Shown: in pieces, positions 33,880-45,172 of the stretch
Position numbering within the stretch: position 1 is the first letter of the stretch
How the letters are laid out: the number at the start of each line of letters is the position of its first letter
Source: Chaetoderma sp. LZ-2023a
Lineage: Eukaryota > Mollusca > Caudofoveata > Chaetodermatida > Chaetodermatidae
DNA: 64,000 nucleotides
Reading direction: 5' to 3'
NCBI GenBank assembly: GCA_034401795.1
Contig: CM067374.1
Coordinates: 98,738,860-98,802,859 of the forward strand
Made by a program: the position numbers and the translations under genes
The notes under the pieces: model-generated
Databases searched by the model: none
What the model saw: the letters and a program-made list of their open reading frames with translations, nothing else
What the model was told of the DNA's origin: nothing

Positions 33880-36130
33880 CTGTCTGTCTGTGTCTGTTGG
33901 CATCCATTCTCAGTGAACTTTATCTCGGCAAGGTTTCACCCTATTGGGACTAAACTTGGACACATGCTTCCTTATGTCAAAGAGATTGAACATAAGGATG
34001 TTTAGGTCATGAGGTCAAAGTTCAAGGTCACTGTGACCTTGGAATAAAATAATTTTTTGTGGTTAAGTTTTGCGTTTATCTCAACATATCATCTTATATC
34101 TTGGCATGGCTTTACCATATTAGTACTAAACTTGGAGGCATGCTTCCTTAAATCAAGGGGATGGAACACAATGATATTGAGCTCAAAATTCAATGTCACT
34201 GTGACCTTGGTATAAAACTACTTTTTGCGGTTAAGTTTTGCATTTAGCTCAACATATTGTTTTATATCTCGGTATAGCTTCATTATATTGGGAATAAACT
34301 TGGAGGCCTGCTTCCTTATTTCAAGGTGATGGAGTACAATGATATTGAGGCCATGATGTCAAAGTTCAATGTCACTGTGACCTTGGTATTAAACGATTTT
34401 TAGCTCACCTGGCCATAATGGCCAAGTGAGCTTATGCCATGGCGACCGTCCGTCGTCTGTCCGCGTCCATCCGTCAACTTTTCTTTAAACGACTTCTCAA
34501 GAACCACTGGGCCAATTTCAATTATATTTGGCAGGAAGTATCCTTAGGGCATAGGGATCCAAGTTTGTTCAAACGAAGCCGATCGTCCATCTTTGATTTC
34601 GGCTGATTTTAGGAAATGTCTTTAAAAATCTTCTCCGAACCGCTTGGTGGATTGAAGCAAACATCATGAAATATGATCTAGAGCAAGAGCTGAACCAAGT
34701 TTGTTCAAGGGAACTTGAATGGTCAAATGGTTCGGCGGCCATTTTGGTTGACTTAGTTTTTGCGAAAACGACTTCTCCAGAAGCGCTGAAGGGACCGGAC
34801 CAAAATTTGGCAGATATGATTAGGGACTAAGGGCCATTAAGTTTGTTCAAGGGAAGTTGATCCGTCAAAAAACATGGCCACAGTTTTTATTTGATGGATT
34901 TTGAGGCTGAAATTGATTTTATATGTTTTTTGGTATTCTGATCACAAATTTGCAATTTTCAAAACTGTCGGATAAACAGTTTGGTGGCCATCTTTGGTCA
35001 TTTTCCCACCAAAAGCTCCAATACTAAAGCAATGGGAAATTTAAAATGTCTTCTAGAACTGCTGGGCTGATTTCAATTATATTTTGCAGGAAGCATCCTT
35101 ACGTTGTAGAGATTCAACTTTGTTCAAACCAAGCCAATCAGCCAATTTGTCTGGTGGCCATCTTGGATTTTGGCTAATTTTTAGAAATGTCTAAAAATCT
35201 TCGCCAAAACTGAGCGATTGATTCAAGTCATAAAATATCATTTAAGGCACAAGCTGAACCAAGTTTGTTCAAGAGAACTTGATTTGCCAAATGGTTGGGG
35301 GACCATCTTGGATAGCCTGGTTTTCATGAAAGCAACTTCGTCTCCAGAGCCACTGAACGGATTGGGCTGAAATTTTGGAGATATGATATTGATGACTAAG
35401 GGCCATTAAAGTTTGTTCAACAGAAGTTGATACATAAAGAAACATGGCCTCTATTTTCTGGTTACAAGTCTGGTCAACTCATTAGAGTTTTACTTATTGT
35501 TAATGACCATTCTAGTTGAGATTCCTATGGTCCAGGTGAGCGATATTTATGGTTCGTTTTTGGTTTAGCTCAATATAGCGTCTTATATCGCACCATGGCT
35601 TCAGCCATAATTGGGACTAAGCTTGGACACATGATTATATATATCAACTGAATGGAGCACAATGATATTGAGGTCAAAGTTTAAGGCTACCGTGACCTTG
35701 GTAGAATACTCTATTGTTTCCGGTTAAGATTTTGGTTTTGTTCAACATATCTTATATCTAATGATTGGTTTGTGACTAAACTTGGACACATGGTTACGTA
35801 TATCAACCAGATGTCGCACAATACTTTTGAGGTCAAAGGTCAAGTTCATTGTGACCTTAATATAAAACTATTATTTTCCATTAAATTTTTGTTTAGCTCA
35901 ACATATTGTCTTATATCTCGGGATCGTACTTGAATTTAACTTGGTTTAGCTATATGAAGTACAATGATATTAAAGTCAGAGGTTGTATAAAATACAGACT
36001 TTAACAATTTGGTTTTGCTTAGCTCGCCTGGCCTTTATCTCAGAATTGGCCAAATTGTTGGAACCAACCCTCAACCAGGAGGAGTAGCACAGACATTCAG
36101 ACCTTTGAGGTCAAAGTCATTGTGATCTTG
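33880..36130 (+). repeat. 'AAGGTCACTGTGACCTT' tandem repeat (family I), interrupted by a family F element
   Basis: Units of about 165 bases, each with 'gtcactgtgaccttgg', 'tatctcg' and 'gggactaaacttgga', run from 33880 to 34402 and again from about 35546 to 36120. The intervening 34401-35545 is a separate family F repeat inserted into the array. Confidence 0.7.
34401..35545 (+). repeat. 'CTCACCTGG' family repeat (family F) inside family I
   Basis: Left end 'tagctcacctggccataatg' and right end 'tggtccaggtgagcgatat'. Interior units show 'gccattttggttgactt' and 'ggaccggaccaaaatttggc'. The family I array continues on both sides. Confidence 0.7.
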
Positions 36131-36143
36131 AGACATAGTATAT

Positions 36144-36730
36144 GCGTGGTGCGTTGGCTCGGTTGGTAAAACCGTTGTGTCGCACATGCTTGAAATTCTA
36201 ATCCAAAAAGAGGGGTTCAATCCCGCGTTCAGGCATGTGATCAAGGTGTAAAAACCTGCGCCATTCCATATACGTCATTCACATGACACGTCCTTCGGAG
36301 GGGACGTAAAGCCGTCGGACCAGTCTCGTGTGGTGTCTGTGCCATGGGAGGCATAAAAAACTCACGCTGAGTGTCAGGCCCTGTATCGGGAGCTCAGTCG
36401 TGAATATGCTCTGATAGTGTAAATAGTAGATGTCGGATGTCAGCCCTGTCTCCAAGATGACATAACTGAAGCCTGTAAGACGCATATCTAAAAAGGTGGA
36501 TGGTACAGATGTGAGCAGACTGGACTTCACTGCGCGGCATAGTTGACAGCCTGCTCTAACCAACCTATGCTGTCGGTGGCTCCCTGGTTCACTATCTAGA
36601 CTGTCTGTAAATACGTTACAAATAATTGTAGAAACACCCCAAGAGGTGCGGATATGTGACCAGGAACCTCACTGAGCGGTGACGCTGCCAGGCTGGTCGG
36701 TGCTCCTATATACAGGAGGAAATTACGAAA
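36144..36730 (+). mobile_element. tRNA-derived SINE
   Basis: The first 90 bases look like a tRNA head with polymerase III boxes: an A-box-like 'tggctcggttggtaaaa' (36154 onward) and a B-box 'ggttcaatccc' (36213-36223). A longer unrelated body follows, containing 'cttcggaggggacgtaaagc', a phrase I associate with invertebrate SINE bodies. There is no cloverleaf acceptor pairing, so it is not a functional tRNA gene. The 3' end is uncertain. Confidence 0.65.
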
Positions 36731-36970
36731 TACAATACATAGCTAAAATTGCATTTGGAAAAGCAAAATGCCACAATTTTCGCCACTGTCCTGTCAGTGT
36801 AACACTGATGTTTTGTTAGTTTATAGATTTTGACAGCGAAAATTGTGATGTAGGTTTTTATAGGGATTGCTAAATCGGGTCAGTGACAATGAGAAATTAT
36901 TTTAACACAACTTGTGCATTTTGGCCACAATTCTTTCATTTCTGACCTGAATCAGAATACTTATGTTGTT

Positions 36971-37383
36971 ATTACACCACAAAAACATCCATTACCATTC
37001 AATCATTACTTGCTAAATCAATTATCTGCATTTAGCTACCAGAATATGATTTTTATGCTTGCATACACTCTTCCACATGCCTATTCCTATAAATATGGAC
37101 CCTCAACCAGGCTACTGGTTAGGTCCATCTCCAGTATATTAACTGATATAGACTGGCACCAGTCTGTACTCACTCCATAGTGACGCCTGTCACTAAGCGT
37201 AGTGACACCTGTCACTAAGCGCGCTTGCACATGCGCACTGGAGCCCAAATAGGAAAGATTCACTTTTCTGAATTTAAGTGCCAAATATTATAGGCAAATT
37301 CTCAAATCAATTCCACACGGGGTGGCTGAGACCGGGTCGTAGCGATTGAACGGTAAGTATGTTTTTATAGTGGTTAATAAAAC
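36971..37383 (+). repeat. DIRS left inverted terminal repeat
   Basis: Pairs in inverted orientation with 44005-44403. For example, 'gctactggttaggtccatct' here is matched by 'agatggacctaaccagtagc' at right, and 'accgggtcgtagcgattgaa' by 'ttcaattgctacgacccggt'. The inner end 'tagtggttaataaaac' is shared with both ends of the right repeat. Confidence 0.9.
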
Positions 37384-38121
37384 AGACTCACTTTTCAATT
37401 ATTCTGCAAGCAGAACAACTGCACAAATATTATCAGAAAGCTTTTATAGCTTTGCGCTGTGTCAGCTTACTTTCGAAGGGCTTCCTCACACTAAGATATG
37501 CCTACTATGAAGTCTATCCTCCCAAAATTATGTTTTTGGAAGTATTTCGTGGTTATATTGAACTTTATAACTATGTATATAAATGTTACTGGTTTTCGTG
37601 GGTTTCGTTTTCGTGGTAACAACTTTAATATGCCTAAGTCATCATCATATAAAAACACTATTACTCCAGTGAGCTCTTAATCACTTTCAGTTAAAAGAAA
37701 AAATAGTGCTTTACAAGGAATTTCATTTATTTCCCTATGATAGAAAACAATCTTGAATTTGAACTTTTCCGGCCTTTCTTTGAAAGGCAAAAGAAAGGCG
37801 TTTGCATGTTTCTAGACTCCTTTTATCGAAATTCTAAGCTGTATCCTAATTCTTTCGTAATTTTTTTTTGTTTTTTAAGAGTGTTTTAACGACCGATAAA
37901 TCAAGTGCACGTCCTCAATCTCTGAACGAGTTCACTTTGTGGAGTATGGAGGACATTTCTGTTTTAAGTGCACTACATGTACCCCCACATCGATGTGCGG
38001 ATTTTGCATAGGGTGGTCTGCGTTCGTATCTAATTTTCTCTAAGGATTATTCGTCTTTATAGCGCTGCCCTATTGTCGTTCTTCCCCTTCCTCCATTGCT
38101 AGTAGACAAAAGCTGTGTCTT

Positions 38122-38837
38122 TTGCAATATTCTAATATGTATAATCCAGCAGAAACGGAGGGGGAGGCTTCTTCGGCGAATTCGGAAGCAGTGATAGCTT
38201 TATTTACGAGATTTGAATCCTTCGCTGCAGTTTTGACTAAATCTTTAGGCGAAAGAATATCTTCTGCCATCATGGAGGCCAAGAAACAGGAAGTTTCTTC
38301 TGATTCCGACGATAGCCTGAGGGCTAGCGGGCGTTCCCGCAAATGGGGGAAACCGATTCCGCTAATGCCAATGCAAGTAATCAGGTCTCCTAAACAAAGT
38401 GTAGAGCGACTAAGCTCTCGAAGGTGGGCTCGTGCAGTTCACCGGGTCCACATTAGTCTTGAGGGTGATAGGCATAACCTCAAGCAGTGGTGGCGGAGGA
38501 GGAAGCTAACGTCCAAAAACCTTATGCTAATGCCAAAATTTTCGGTCATACCGGTCATCAATATTCTTCATATGTCGCCTATAGCCATAGTCCGCAATCT
38601 AGTTTTGCTAGTTCTTCCGGTTCCATTGGGGTGGATTCGGGTCCTCAGGACTCGGGTTTACTTCCGTCTTCTGGTGCTACTTCCGTTCCGACCGTTTCCG
38701 GTATGTCTTCCGGTTTTGCAGGACATCCGGGTCTTCAAGATCCAGTTCCTATTTCCGTTCCGACCGTTTCCGGTATGACTAATAAGCTCTTCCGACTTCC
38801 GCTTCCGGTTGGGACGTACTTCCGGTCTAGTGAATGA
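38122..38837 (+). pseudogene. DIRS gag-like ORF, frame-shifted
   Basis: The first frame starts MQYSNMYNP and has an acidic/Ser-rich N-terminus ('PAETEGEASSANSE'), a likely helical 'IALFTRFESFAAVLTKSLGE' and 'SSDSDDSLRASGRS'. It then turns into low-complexity sequence after a frame change near 38485. The second frame is Ser/Gly/Pro-rich ('SYVAYSHSPQSSFASSSG'). The position, right after the terminal repeat, fits the DIRS ORF1 (gag-like) protein. No zinc knuckle is visible. Assignment rests on position. Confidence 0.6.
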
Positions 38838-39240
38838 ATTAAGAATAAAGAGCAAATAATTAGAGCAAATAAGCTCTCGAAGGTGATCTCGAGCAGGTCA
38901 CCGGGTCAAACCCACGTGAGTCTTGAGGTTGTAAATAAGAAGAAAGGCATGACCTTCAAGCAGTGGTGGCGGTGGCGGAAGCCCCCGTCTTTAACATATA
39001 TACCAATGTCAATGTCTTAGATCAGTTGTATTGGATTCAGGTCCTCAGGACATGGGTTACTTCCGTTTCCGGATCTACCTCCGTTCTTTCCGTATCCGGT
39101 CTGACTTCCTGTTTGCATATTTCCGGTTCCTAAGCTTATTCTGGTTTTTTAATGTACATCCGGTTTCAGTTTCCGGTTGTCTTCCTCCATTTTGCGCATT
39201 TCCGTTTCCTATTTTTACACTTCCGGATTCATACATCCGG
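38408..39240 (+). repeat. Internal duplication within the DIRS gag region
   Basis: Segment 38408-38720 ('aagctctcgaaggtgggctc', 'agcagtggtggcgg', 'ggtcctcaggactcgggttt') is repeated with divergence at 38873-39130 ('aagctctcgaaggtgatctc', the same 'agcagtggtggcgg', 'ggtcctcaggacatgggtta'). Offset is about 460 bases. The rest is rich in TTCCGGT. Confidence 0.75.
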
Positions 39241-40235
39241 GGATAGGGTCATTACCAGTTTTCATGGCGTTCTATAACTATATTTCCGGTGATAGCTCTT
39301 ACTGAGATCCCAGGTTTGTCTTTCCTAGGATCTAGTCATCATTTTGTCTAAGAGTTAGTCTTATTTCAGTAAGTGCTTTTAAAATCGGAATGTTTAATCG
39401 CTGAAAATATTAATTCCGAGACATTGCCAGTCTTGAAGTCTCTCTTGGAATTATAGATATTCAACATTTATTCTTTTATCAGTGAAACATTTCAACGTAA
39501 TTAATGACTTCCAACTGGTTGCCGGATGGGTTTTTTGTTGCAGTCGATAAGTCAGTGTATTCTACACATTATCGCTAGACGTCACAATTAAAATTAATTT
39601 TTAATTTCATCCAGCTTTAGATGGCCAGTTGTCTTCGGGCCGTTCAGCCTTTTTTGCGCTCTTTTTTCCTCTTATGTCGGCAGATTGACATATTTATTTT
39701 AACCAAGGGAATTAATTTCTTGAAGAAAATTCCTGTTTCTAGCGTAATTCTTAGTCTAATTCTGACAGGCACTGAAAGGAAAAGATTTGGTAGTGGATTC
39801 ATAGGGAAGAGAATGGCTCTAAGATTAATGATTGCAAGAGCAAGAAAATGCTGAGAATAGAGAAATAGGATAATGGTGAAGAAGAAGGAATAAAAGCCGA
39901 GTTTTTTCTTCTGCATTGTCACAGTCCTGTGTTTAGGTAAGTCTTTTTGTTTTGATTTTACATCGCCTCTTGTCTTTCAGCGTTTTGTTTCGTGATTCAT
40001 CCCGTAGTGTTTAATCATAATCAAGTATCAGTGTTTTGTGTATTTAGCATCTAGCTGTTCCCGGAGATTCATAATCATTCTATCAATCATTCCTTTTATT
40101 GGCTTATCAAACTCTATGACATCCGTCTTTACAAGATGATAATATTGGTTCTACGTCTTTAACAATAATGAGTTAAGATAAGTATAGGTCTCGTCCTTCA
40201 TCCTCTGCCCCTTCTCCTAAGGTTTTCTTCTAGTC

Positions 40236-40736
40236 ATGTTCCCCTTCCTCTCTCTCTCTCTCTTTCTGTCTTCCTCCTTTTTCCCTCCTCTGGGGTTTTC
40301 CCATATTTCATCTTCTATCAATCCTCTCCAGGGATCTTCTGGTCCTGTTCTTTCCTCTTCATCTTCCATTCTTCTTAATTCCTCTCTTCCTCCTTCCTCT
40401 TCTTCCTTCTTTGATCATCTTGATCCGATTGTTTCTGTTGTTCTCTCTTTTGAGCTTGAGTTTCTAATTGTTGATTACGGTTTGGTTTTCTCATTGCTTT
40501 CTGTTCTTAGGGATTCGTCCCTTGTTCGTTCTTTCATGTCAGCGTTTTTCTCTATTCTTTCAAGGTTTTCCGCTAGTGACCTGATTCTCTTTCCATGTCC
40601 TCTGGTCAGGATGTTGTATCTGTTCACATTCCTTCTGATCAATCTTTTTCCTTTTCTGATTCTTTACAGTTTTCTTCTCTTCTAGCTTCTCCGAGGCCTT
40701 GCTCTCCTCTTTCCATTTGAACTGTTGATTCTATGG
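40236..40736 (+). other. CT-rich Ser/Leu-rich open stretch in the DIRS element
   Basis: The frame 40236-40685 is unusually long for the region, but almost all Ser, Leu, Phe and Pro because the strand is CT-rich. It sits where the C-terminal part of ORF1 or the spacer before reverse transcriptase would be. No motif is recognisable. Confidence 0.4.
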
Positions 40737-41159
40737 CCTCTGGTCATTCTTCTCACCATTTTTCTTCTCGATCTCCTAATCCTTCTAATTTTTCTATTCC
40801 CAAGTCAGTCAGGGCTGAGGAGATTTTGTCCAGTCAGGGTCTCTTCGGATGACTGGTCCCTGGCTCCCAGGTGGATTGCTTAGTCCCTTTCTCTTCCTTT
40901 TAAGTACGAGTTTTCTATAGACCTTCCTTCTTTTGTGTCGGCACTTTCCTCTTCTAATTTTTCTTTCTTATTTCCTCAGGTCCTCCCATTGTCAATTTGG
41001 TCATTAACATGTTAGTTTTCTTTGTGAATGATGTTAATTCTAAGGAATTTATACATACATTAGAGCGTTCAGCCTAGGGTAGGATTTCCTACCCTGTCAT
41101 TAAATCTTAGTAAAATGATCTCTATTCACTCTGAAACATTCAAATCTGCATTAATTTTA

Positions 41160-42230
41160 ATTTATCAAGGGGGTATGACATGATTAAATCTCATGATTCT
41201 TACTCCCAAGTCAAGATGGAGACCATCTCCCAGATCATTTTCAGTCTAGATCAGGTATGTGGTCGTTTTCCATCGACCAAAGTGGGACCTTCTTTCATGT
41301 TCTCATTTACCCTTCCTTCAGAAAATTCCTGAGATTTGCTTACTAAGATCGAGTTTGGCAGTTTCACTTCATGCCTTTTGGCCTGACCACGGCTCATTTT
41401 CTTTTTACTCGCCTAGTCTCAGCTGTGGCAGGAATTTTACACCGTCGTTCTATACATGTTTATATAGATGATTGGTTAGTAAAGCAAGTCTTCCTCAATT
41501 CTCTTAGGAATTCTTCCAAAGGTTTGCAGTCTGACATGCAACCTAGGGTGGATTTAAAATCTAAAGAAATCAAGCCTGGGTCCCTCTCAAAGCTTCACGC
41601 ATCTAGGCGTTTCTTTCGATCTAGCCCAGGGTCTAGTCTTCCCCTCAGATCCAAGAATAGAGGCTTTATCAGTGGCAATGGAAATCATGTCTTCTTCTTC
41701 CATGGTCTGAGTAAGATTTCTGCTAAGAGTGATAGGTTTGATGGTCAGCGTAGAGAATGTTATTCCATGGGTGATGCTGATGAGAAGATCCTTCCAAATG
41801 TATTTTATGTCCCTTTGGAAGCAGTCGTTTCACTCTATTTACCATCAGATTCCCATCAGAGAACACTTGATTCCTCTTCTAGATTTTTGGAAAGATCGTT
41901 CTCTGCTTCTGGTGGGTGTTCCACTGGTAAAGTCCTCACCTCAGGCGATTATCTTCACAGAAGCTTCTCAGGAGGGATGGGGAGCGGTCTGGTGCTCCCT
42001 GTCAGTTTCCGGTCTTTGGTCCCTTGAGGAGTCGACAGCTCATATCAACATTCTGGAATTGTGTGCTGTCAGGAAGGGTCTCCTTTCATGGTCAGATCTT
42101 GTGATAGGTCACAAAGTCTCGATTCGGTCGGACAATGCGACAGTGGTCTCTTATATCAACAGGCAGGGGGTACAAGGTCATCCCTCCTTTGTCTAGAAGT
42201 GTGGAACCTTCTCTTATGGTGAATTAGATT
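41160..42230 (+). pseudogene. DIRS reverse transcriptase and RNase H
   Basis: Copies the element RNA into DNA. Readable pieces, in order, are 'YSQVKMETISQIIFSLDQ' (41200s, the conserved block before motif A) and 'SIDQSGTFFHVLIYPSF' (motif A with its Asp, near 41268). An in-frame stop (41342-41344) follows 'RKFLRFAY'. Next are 'FHFMPFGLTTAHFLFTRLVS' (motif B, 41371 onward) and 'HVYIDDWLV' (motif C with IDD, 41456 onward). The RNase H part in another frame (41729-42196) shows 'AIIFTEASQEGWGAVW', where the usual first Asp (TDAS) is Glu, then 'HINILELCAVRKGL' and 'SIRSDNATVVSYINRQG'. These are the classic ELxA and SDN motifs. Confidence 0.88.
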
Positions 42231-42830
42231 CTTCTAGTGTCACCTCATGTCCCAGGCAGTCTGATTTTTCTTGCGGGCCAACTGTCACATCCCAGTAAAT
42301 TCGCCCACACAGAGTGGCAGTTAAAGAGGTCGGTTGTCAAAGCCATTTTCAGTCTTATGGATCGTCCTCTGGTAGATCTGTTTGCGACATTTCTGAATGC
42401 TCAGATCTCCTCTTACATGTCTCCTTTTCCGGACAGTCTAGCCCTGGCAGTGGATGCCCTGTCTCAGTCCTGGACAGGAATGTTCGTCTATGCGTTCCCT
42501 CCAACGATTTTGATTCCATTAGTGTTGAAGAAGGTCAAAGATCAAATCTGCGAGATTCTTTTAATAGCTCCTTTTTGGCCAAAGAGGATTCGGTTTGTTG
42601 ACCTTCTAGATCTCCTGGTAGACTTCCCTCGTCTTCTTCCATTCTCCCAGGATCTTCTCTCTCAAGTAAGAGGTCTTTGTCTTCATCAAAACCCAGAAAT
42701 CTTCAGTCTGTGTGCTTGGAGAATATCGAAACTAAAGTCTACAAGAATAAAGTTTCTTCAAGATCTTCAGTAATTATCTATTCTTCCAGAAGAGAGTCGA
42801 CCCGTAGAGTCGACTTATAATTTTTGAAGA

Positions 42831-43718
42831 ATGGTGTTCAAACAAAGGTCTCGTGCCGATTCTCTTTCTATTCCCCAAGTATTAGACTTTTTCACATATC
42901 TCTTTGATTCCTTACATTTACCAGCTAATACGGTTAGGGGATATAGATTTTCTCTGGCATCTTCTCTTCCTTGCTTTCTGTATGCTGATGTCAAGGACAC
43001 TAAGACCTTTAATAGTTTTTATTAGAGGTCTAGGCAATATTCGTACTCCGATAGCTAAGCCTTTATTTTCATGGAACTTGGCTTTGGTTCTTCAAGTGCT
43101 GGCAGGCCGTCATTTTGAACCTTTTTCCTCTATTAGTATTAACGGCCTCTGCTAGAAGGCGTTCAGAAATTCATGCTTTTTCTGCTGAAAGGGAGAGATT
43201 TATAGTTTCAGGAGATGGTTTAGTTTTATATCCCAGAAGGGATTTTTTTATCTAAAGCTCAGTCTAACCGGTTTCCTGCTCGTCCGATCATTTTAAAATC
43301 ATTTTTGTCTTTTTCGCCTTCTGACAAACTCTGGTGTCCTGTTAGGGCATTAAGAATGTACAAACAGCGATTTCAAAAGATTTGATCCGTCACTTATGGT
43401 TTTCTTATGCGGAAGAGTTAGCTAAGCCGGTCTCAAAGTTTACGATATCCTGATGGATTTGGGAGACGATTAAGCTTTGTTACGAGATTGCTTCTCCGGA
43501 ACAAATTAATCTCCCATATTAAAGCTCATGATGTTAGAGGAATGGCTTCCTCTTTTGCGCTTTTTGCCGGTTCGTATTTAGATGAAGTCATGCACATTGC
43601 AGGATGGAAATCTGAATCCTCTTTTACAACCTTTTATCTGAAAGATCAGAGTGCAGCAGCCTCCTTCTTTCGTAATATTACGATTTTAACCAAAGACTGC
43701 ATCTGTAAGAAATGGTGA
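42831..43718 (+). pseudogene. DIRS tyrosine recombinase, frame-shifted
   Basis: Site-specific recombinase that would integrate the circular element DNA. The N-terminal core-binding part reads 'ADSLSIPQVLDFFTYLFDSL' and 'LPANTVRGYRFSLAS' (42831-43025). After a frame change 'RGLGNIRTPIAKPLFSWNLA' follows, then 'LTASARRRSEIHAF' near 43138-43180, which holds the box I Arg. The C-terminal frame (43488-43718) contains 'KAHDVRGMASSFALFAG' (the HxxR box), 'HIAGWKSES' and 'FTTFYLKD' with the nucleophilic Tyr. All four RHRY-type elements are visible, but spread over several frames, so the copy is dead. Confidence 0.88.
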
Positions 43719-43913
43719 GAGTTTATTTTGGTTTTTATTTATCTCAAAGTTCAAGTTTTCCTTATTTGATAATCACGGTGTGATTGATTTAAATGCACTA
43801 TTATGTTATGTTATTAACATGTGGATAAGATTGGGTTGATTTTTATCCTTGTTTGTTGATTCTCAAATCGCCTCCCACCTAATGTTTTAAGTGGGGCACT
43901 GACCAAATCTACG

Positions 43914-44050
43914 GGTTTATCAAGTAGTGATTGAACGGTAATGGATGTTTTTGTGGTGTAATATCACCCCCCCACCCCCACAGACCCCCCTTGCGGGTTG
44001 GTCTGTTTTATTAACCACTATAAAAACATACTTACCATTCAATTGCTACG
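43914..44050 (+). repeat. DIRS internal complementary region
   Basis: 'agtagtgattgaacggtaat' followed by 'ggatgtttttgtggtgtaat' is the complement of the extreme left end of the element (36971-37015). The next part, through 'cttgcgggttggtctgtttt' to 'attaaccactataaaaacat', is the complement of the extreme right end (about 44370-44445). Together they reproduce the complement of the right-end/left-end junction, as expected for the template region of DIRS circularisation. Confidence 0.85.
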
Positions 44051-44403
44051 ACCCGGTCTCAGCCACCCCGTGTGGAATTGATTTGAGAATTTGCCTCTAA
44101 TATTTGGCACTTAAATTCAGAAAAGTGAATCTGTTTCCTATTTGTGCTCCAGTGCGCATGCGCAAGTGCGCTTAGTGACAGGCGTCACTATGAAGTAAGT
44201 ACAGACTGGTGCCAGTCTATATCAGTTAATATATTGGAGATGGACCTAACCAGTAGCCTGGTTGAGGGTCCATATTTATAGGAATAGGCATGGGGAGAAG
44301 TGTATGCAAGCATAAAAATCTTATTCTGGTAGCTAAATGCAGATAATTGATTTAGCAAGTAGTGATTGAACGGTAAGTATGTTTTTATAGTGGTTAATAA
44401 AAC
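44005..44403 (-). repeat. DIRS right inverted terminal repeat
   Basis: Inverted copy of 36971-37383, about 90 percent identical by eye with small indels (for example one 'gtcactaagcg' unit here where the left copy has two). Confidence 0.9.
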
Positions 44404-44445
44404 AACAGACCCACACGCAAGGGGTGTCTGGTGGGGGGGGGGGTT

Positions 44446-44763
44446 TCTTGTCACAATTGTAGTATTAGGATCTTAGATTGCCATGGTTTATACAACAAAG
44501 TTTGTAGATTTTGTTCCTGGTTCAAATACTGACAATACAGGTGAGTGACACAGACGCTTTGTTTTGACTCAATAAATACACACCCCATCCTAAAAGGCAT
44601 TTCTTTCTTAAGCTCTTAATTTGAGTGTAGAATCTTATATCTATAAAAATCTGTTGCACACTTATAGCAAGGTACTTCACACAATTCTACCATGGTACTT
44701 TCTGTAGTATTAAGTTAAGTCTAAGAAATTGAAGAATTCAGTGTAGGCATGTTTTCTTTTCAG
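44446..44763. other. Spacer before exon 4
   Basis: No recognisable repeat. The last 30 bases give the acceptor of exon 4: 'catgttttcttttcag' ending at 44763. Confidence 0.4.
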
Positions 44764-45065
44764 CGTTGATGGCTTTCGCCAGTACGACAGCTGGAATATT
44801 TCCTGAGAGACAATGGCTGACAAGTATGTATCCCGATAATCACAGCAGCATATCGGGACTGGAATTGTCCACCAGCCCAGCCAGTCCAAGGAATATGATG
44901 GGGACGATGCGCTACCTGAACTCATCCCGGACACGCCGTCGTCAGTTCGATCCAAATTATGATGAGTTTTGTAAAATGAAACAACGAGAATGGACTCGTA
45001 AACACCGATTAAAACAACGATTGAGATATACATCTCAAGAGCAGCAGAATTATGAAGAGTCGTAG
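44764..45065 (+). CDS. Terminal exon 4 of the repeated basic-motif exon family
   Basis: Product unknown. Two bases (cg) after the AG at 44763 complete an Ala codon, then 99 residues run to a TAG stop. The first part is Ser/Pro/Met-rich ('SGLELSTSPASPRNMMGTM'). A basic stretch 'SSRTRRRQFDPNYDEF' leads into the conserved block 'NYDEFCKMKQREWTRK' (44955-45002), followed by 'HRLKQRLRYTSQEQQNYEES'. It belongs to the distal subtype, in which the Arg after KQRE is replaced by Trp. An AATAAA at 45373-45378 may be its polyadenylation signal, although it lies beyond a MITE. Same splice phase as exons 1-3, which is the main reason to group them in one gene. Confidence 0.8.
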
Positions 45066-45172
45066 GAAAGGAATTCACATTTAGCTTTCTTTCATTTCAA
45101 ATTGATCATCGTTTTGTAGTTTCATCTTTGTGTTTGTTATCAGCCATAATCAGTATTGTTAATGGGCTTCTT

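Larger units (their letters stand above)
36971..44445 (+). mobile_element. DIRS-type tyrosine-recombinase retroelement, 7.5 kb
   Basis: Has all DIRS landmarks in order. These are a left inverted terminal repeat (36971-37383), a gag-like region (38122-40700), reverse transcriptase and RNase H (about 41160-42230), a tyrosine recombinase (about 42830-43720), an internal complementary region (about 43914-44050) and a right inverted terminal repeat (44005-44403) plus a short GC-rich end to about 44445. DIRS elements integrate through a circular intermediate by recombinase rather than by integrase. Stops and frameshifts in each gene indicate it is inactive, but the structure is unusually complete. 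It lies between terminal exons 3 and 4. Confidence 0.88.

Noticed and set aside
36144-36235. Possible tRNA gene
   Set aside because: A- and B-box-like sequences exist, but the acceptor stem does not pair and a SINE body follows directly.
38070-38342. Minus-strand 90-residue frame
   Set aside because: It is the mirror of the DIRS gag-like frame and has no independent support.
40236-40685. 149-residue Ser/Leu/Phe-rich frame as a membrane protein gene
   Set aside because: It lies in a CT-rich strand within the DIRS element, between ORF1 and the reverse transcriptase, and composition alone explains the hydrophobicity.
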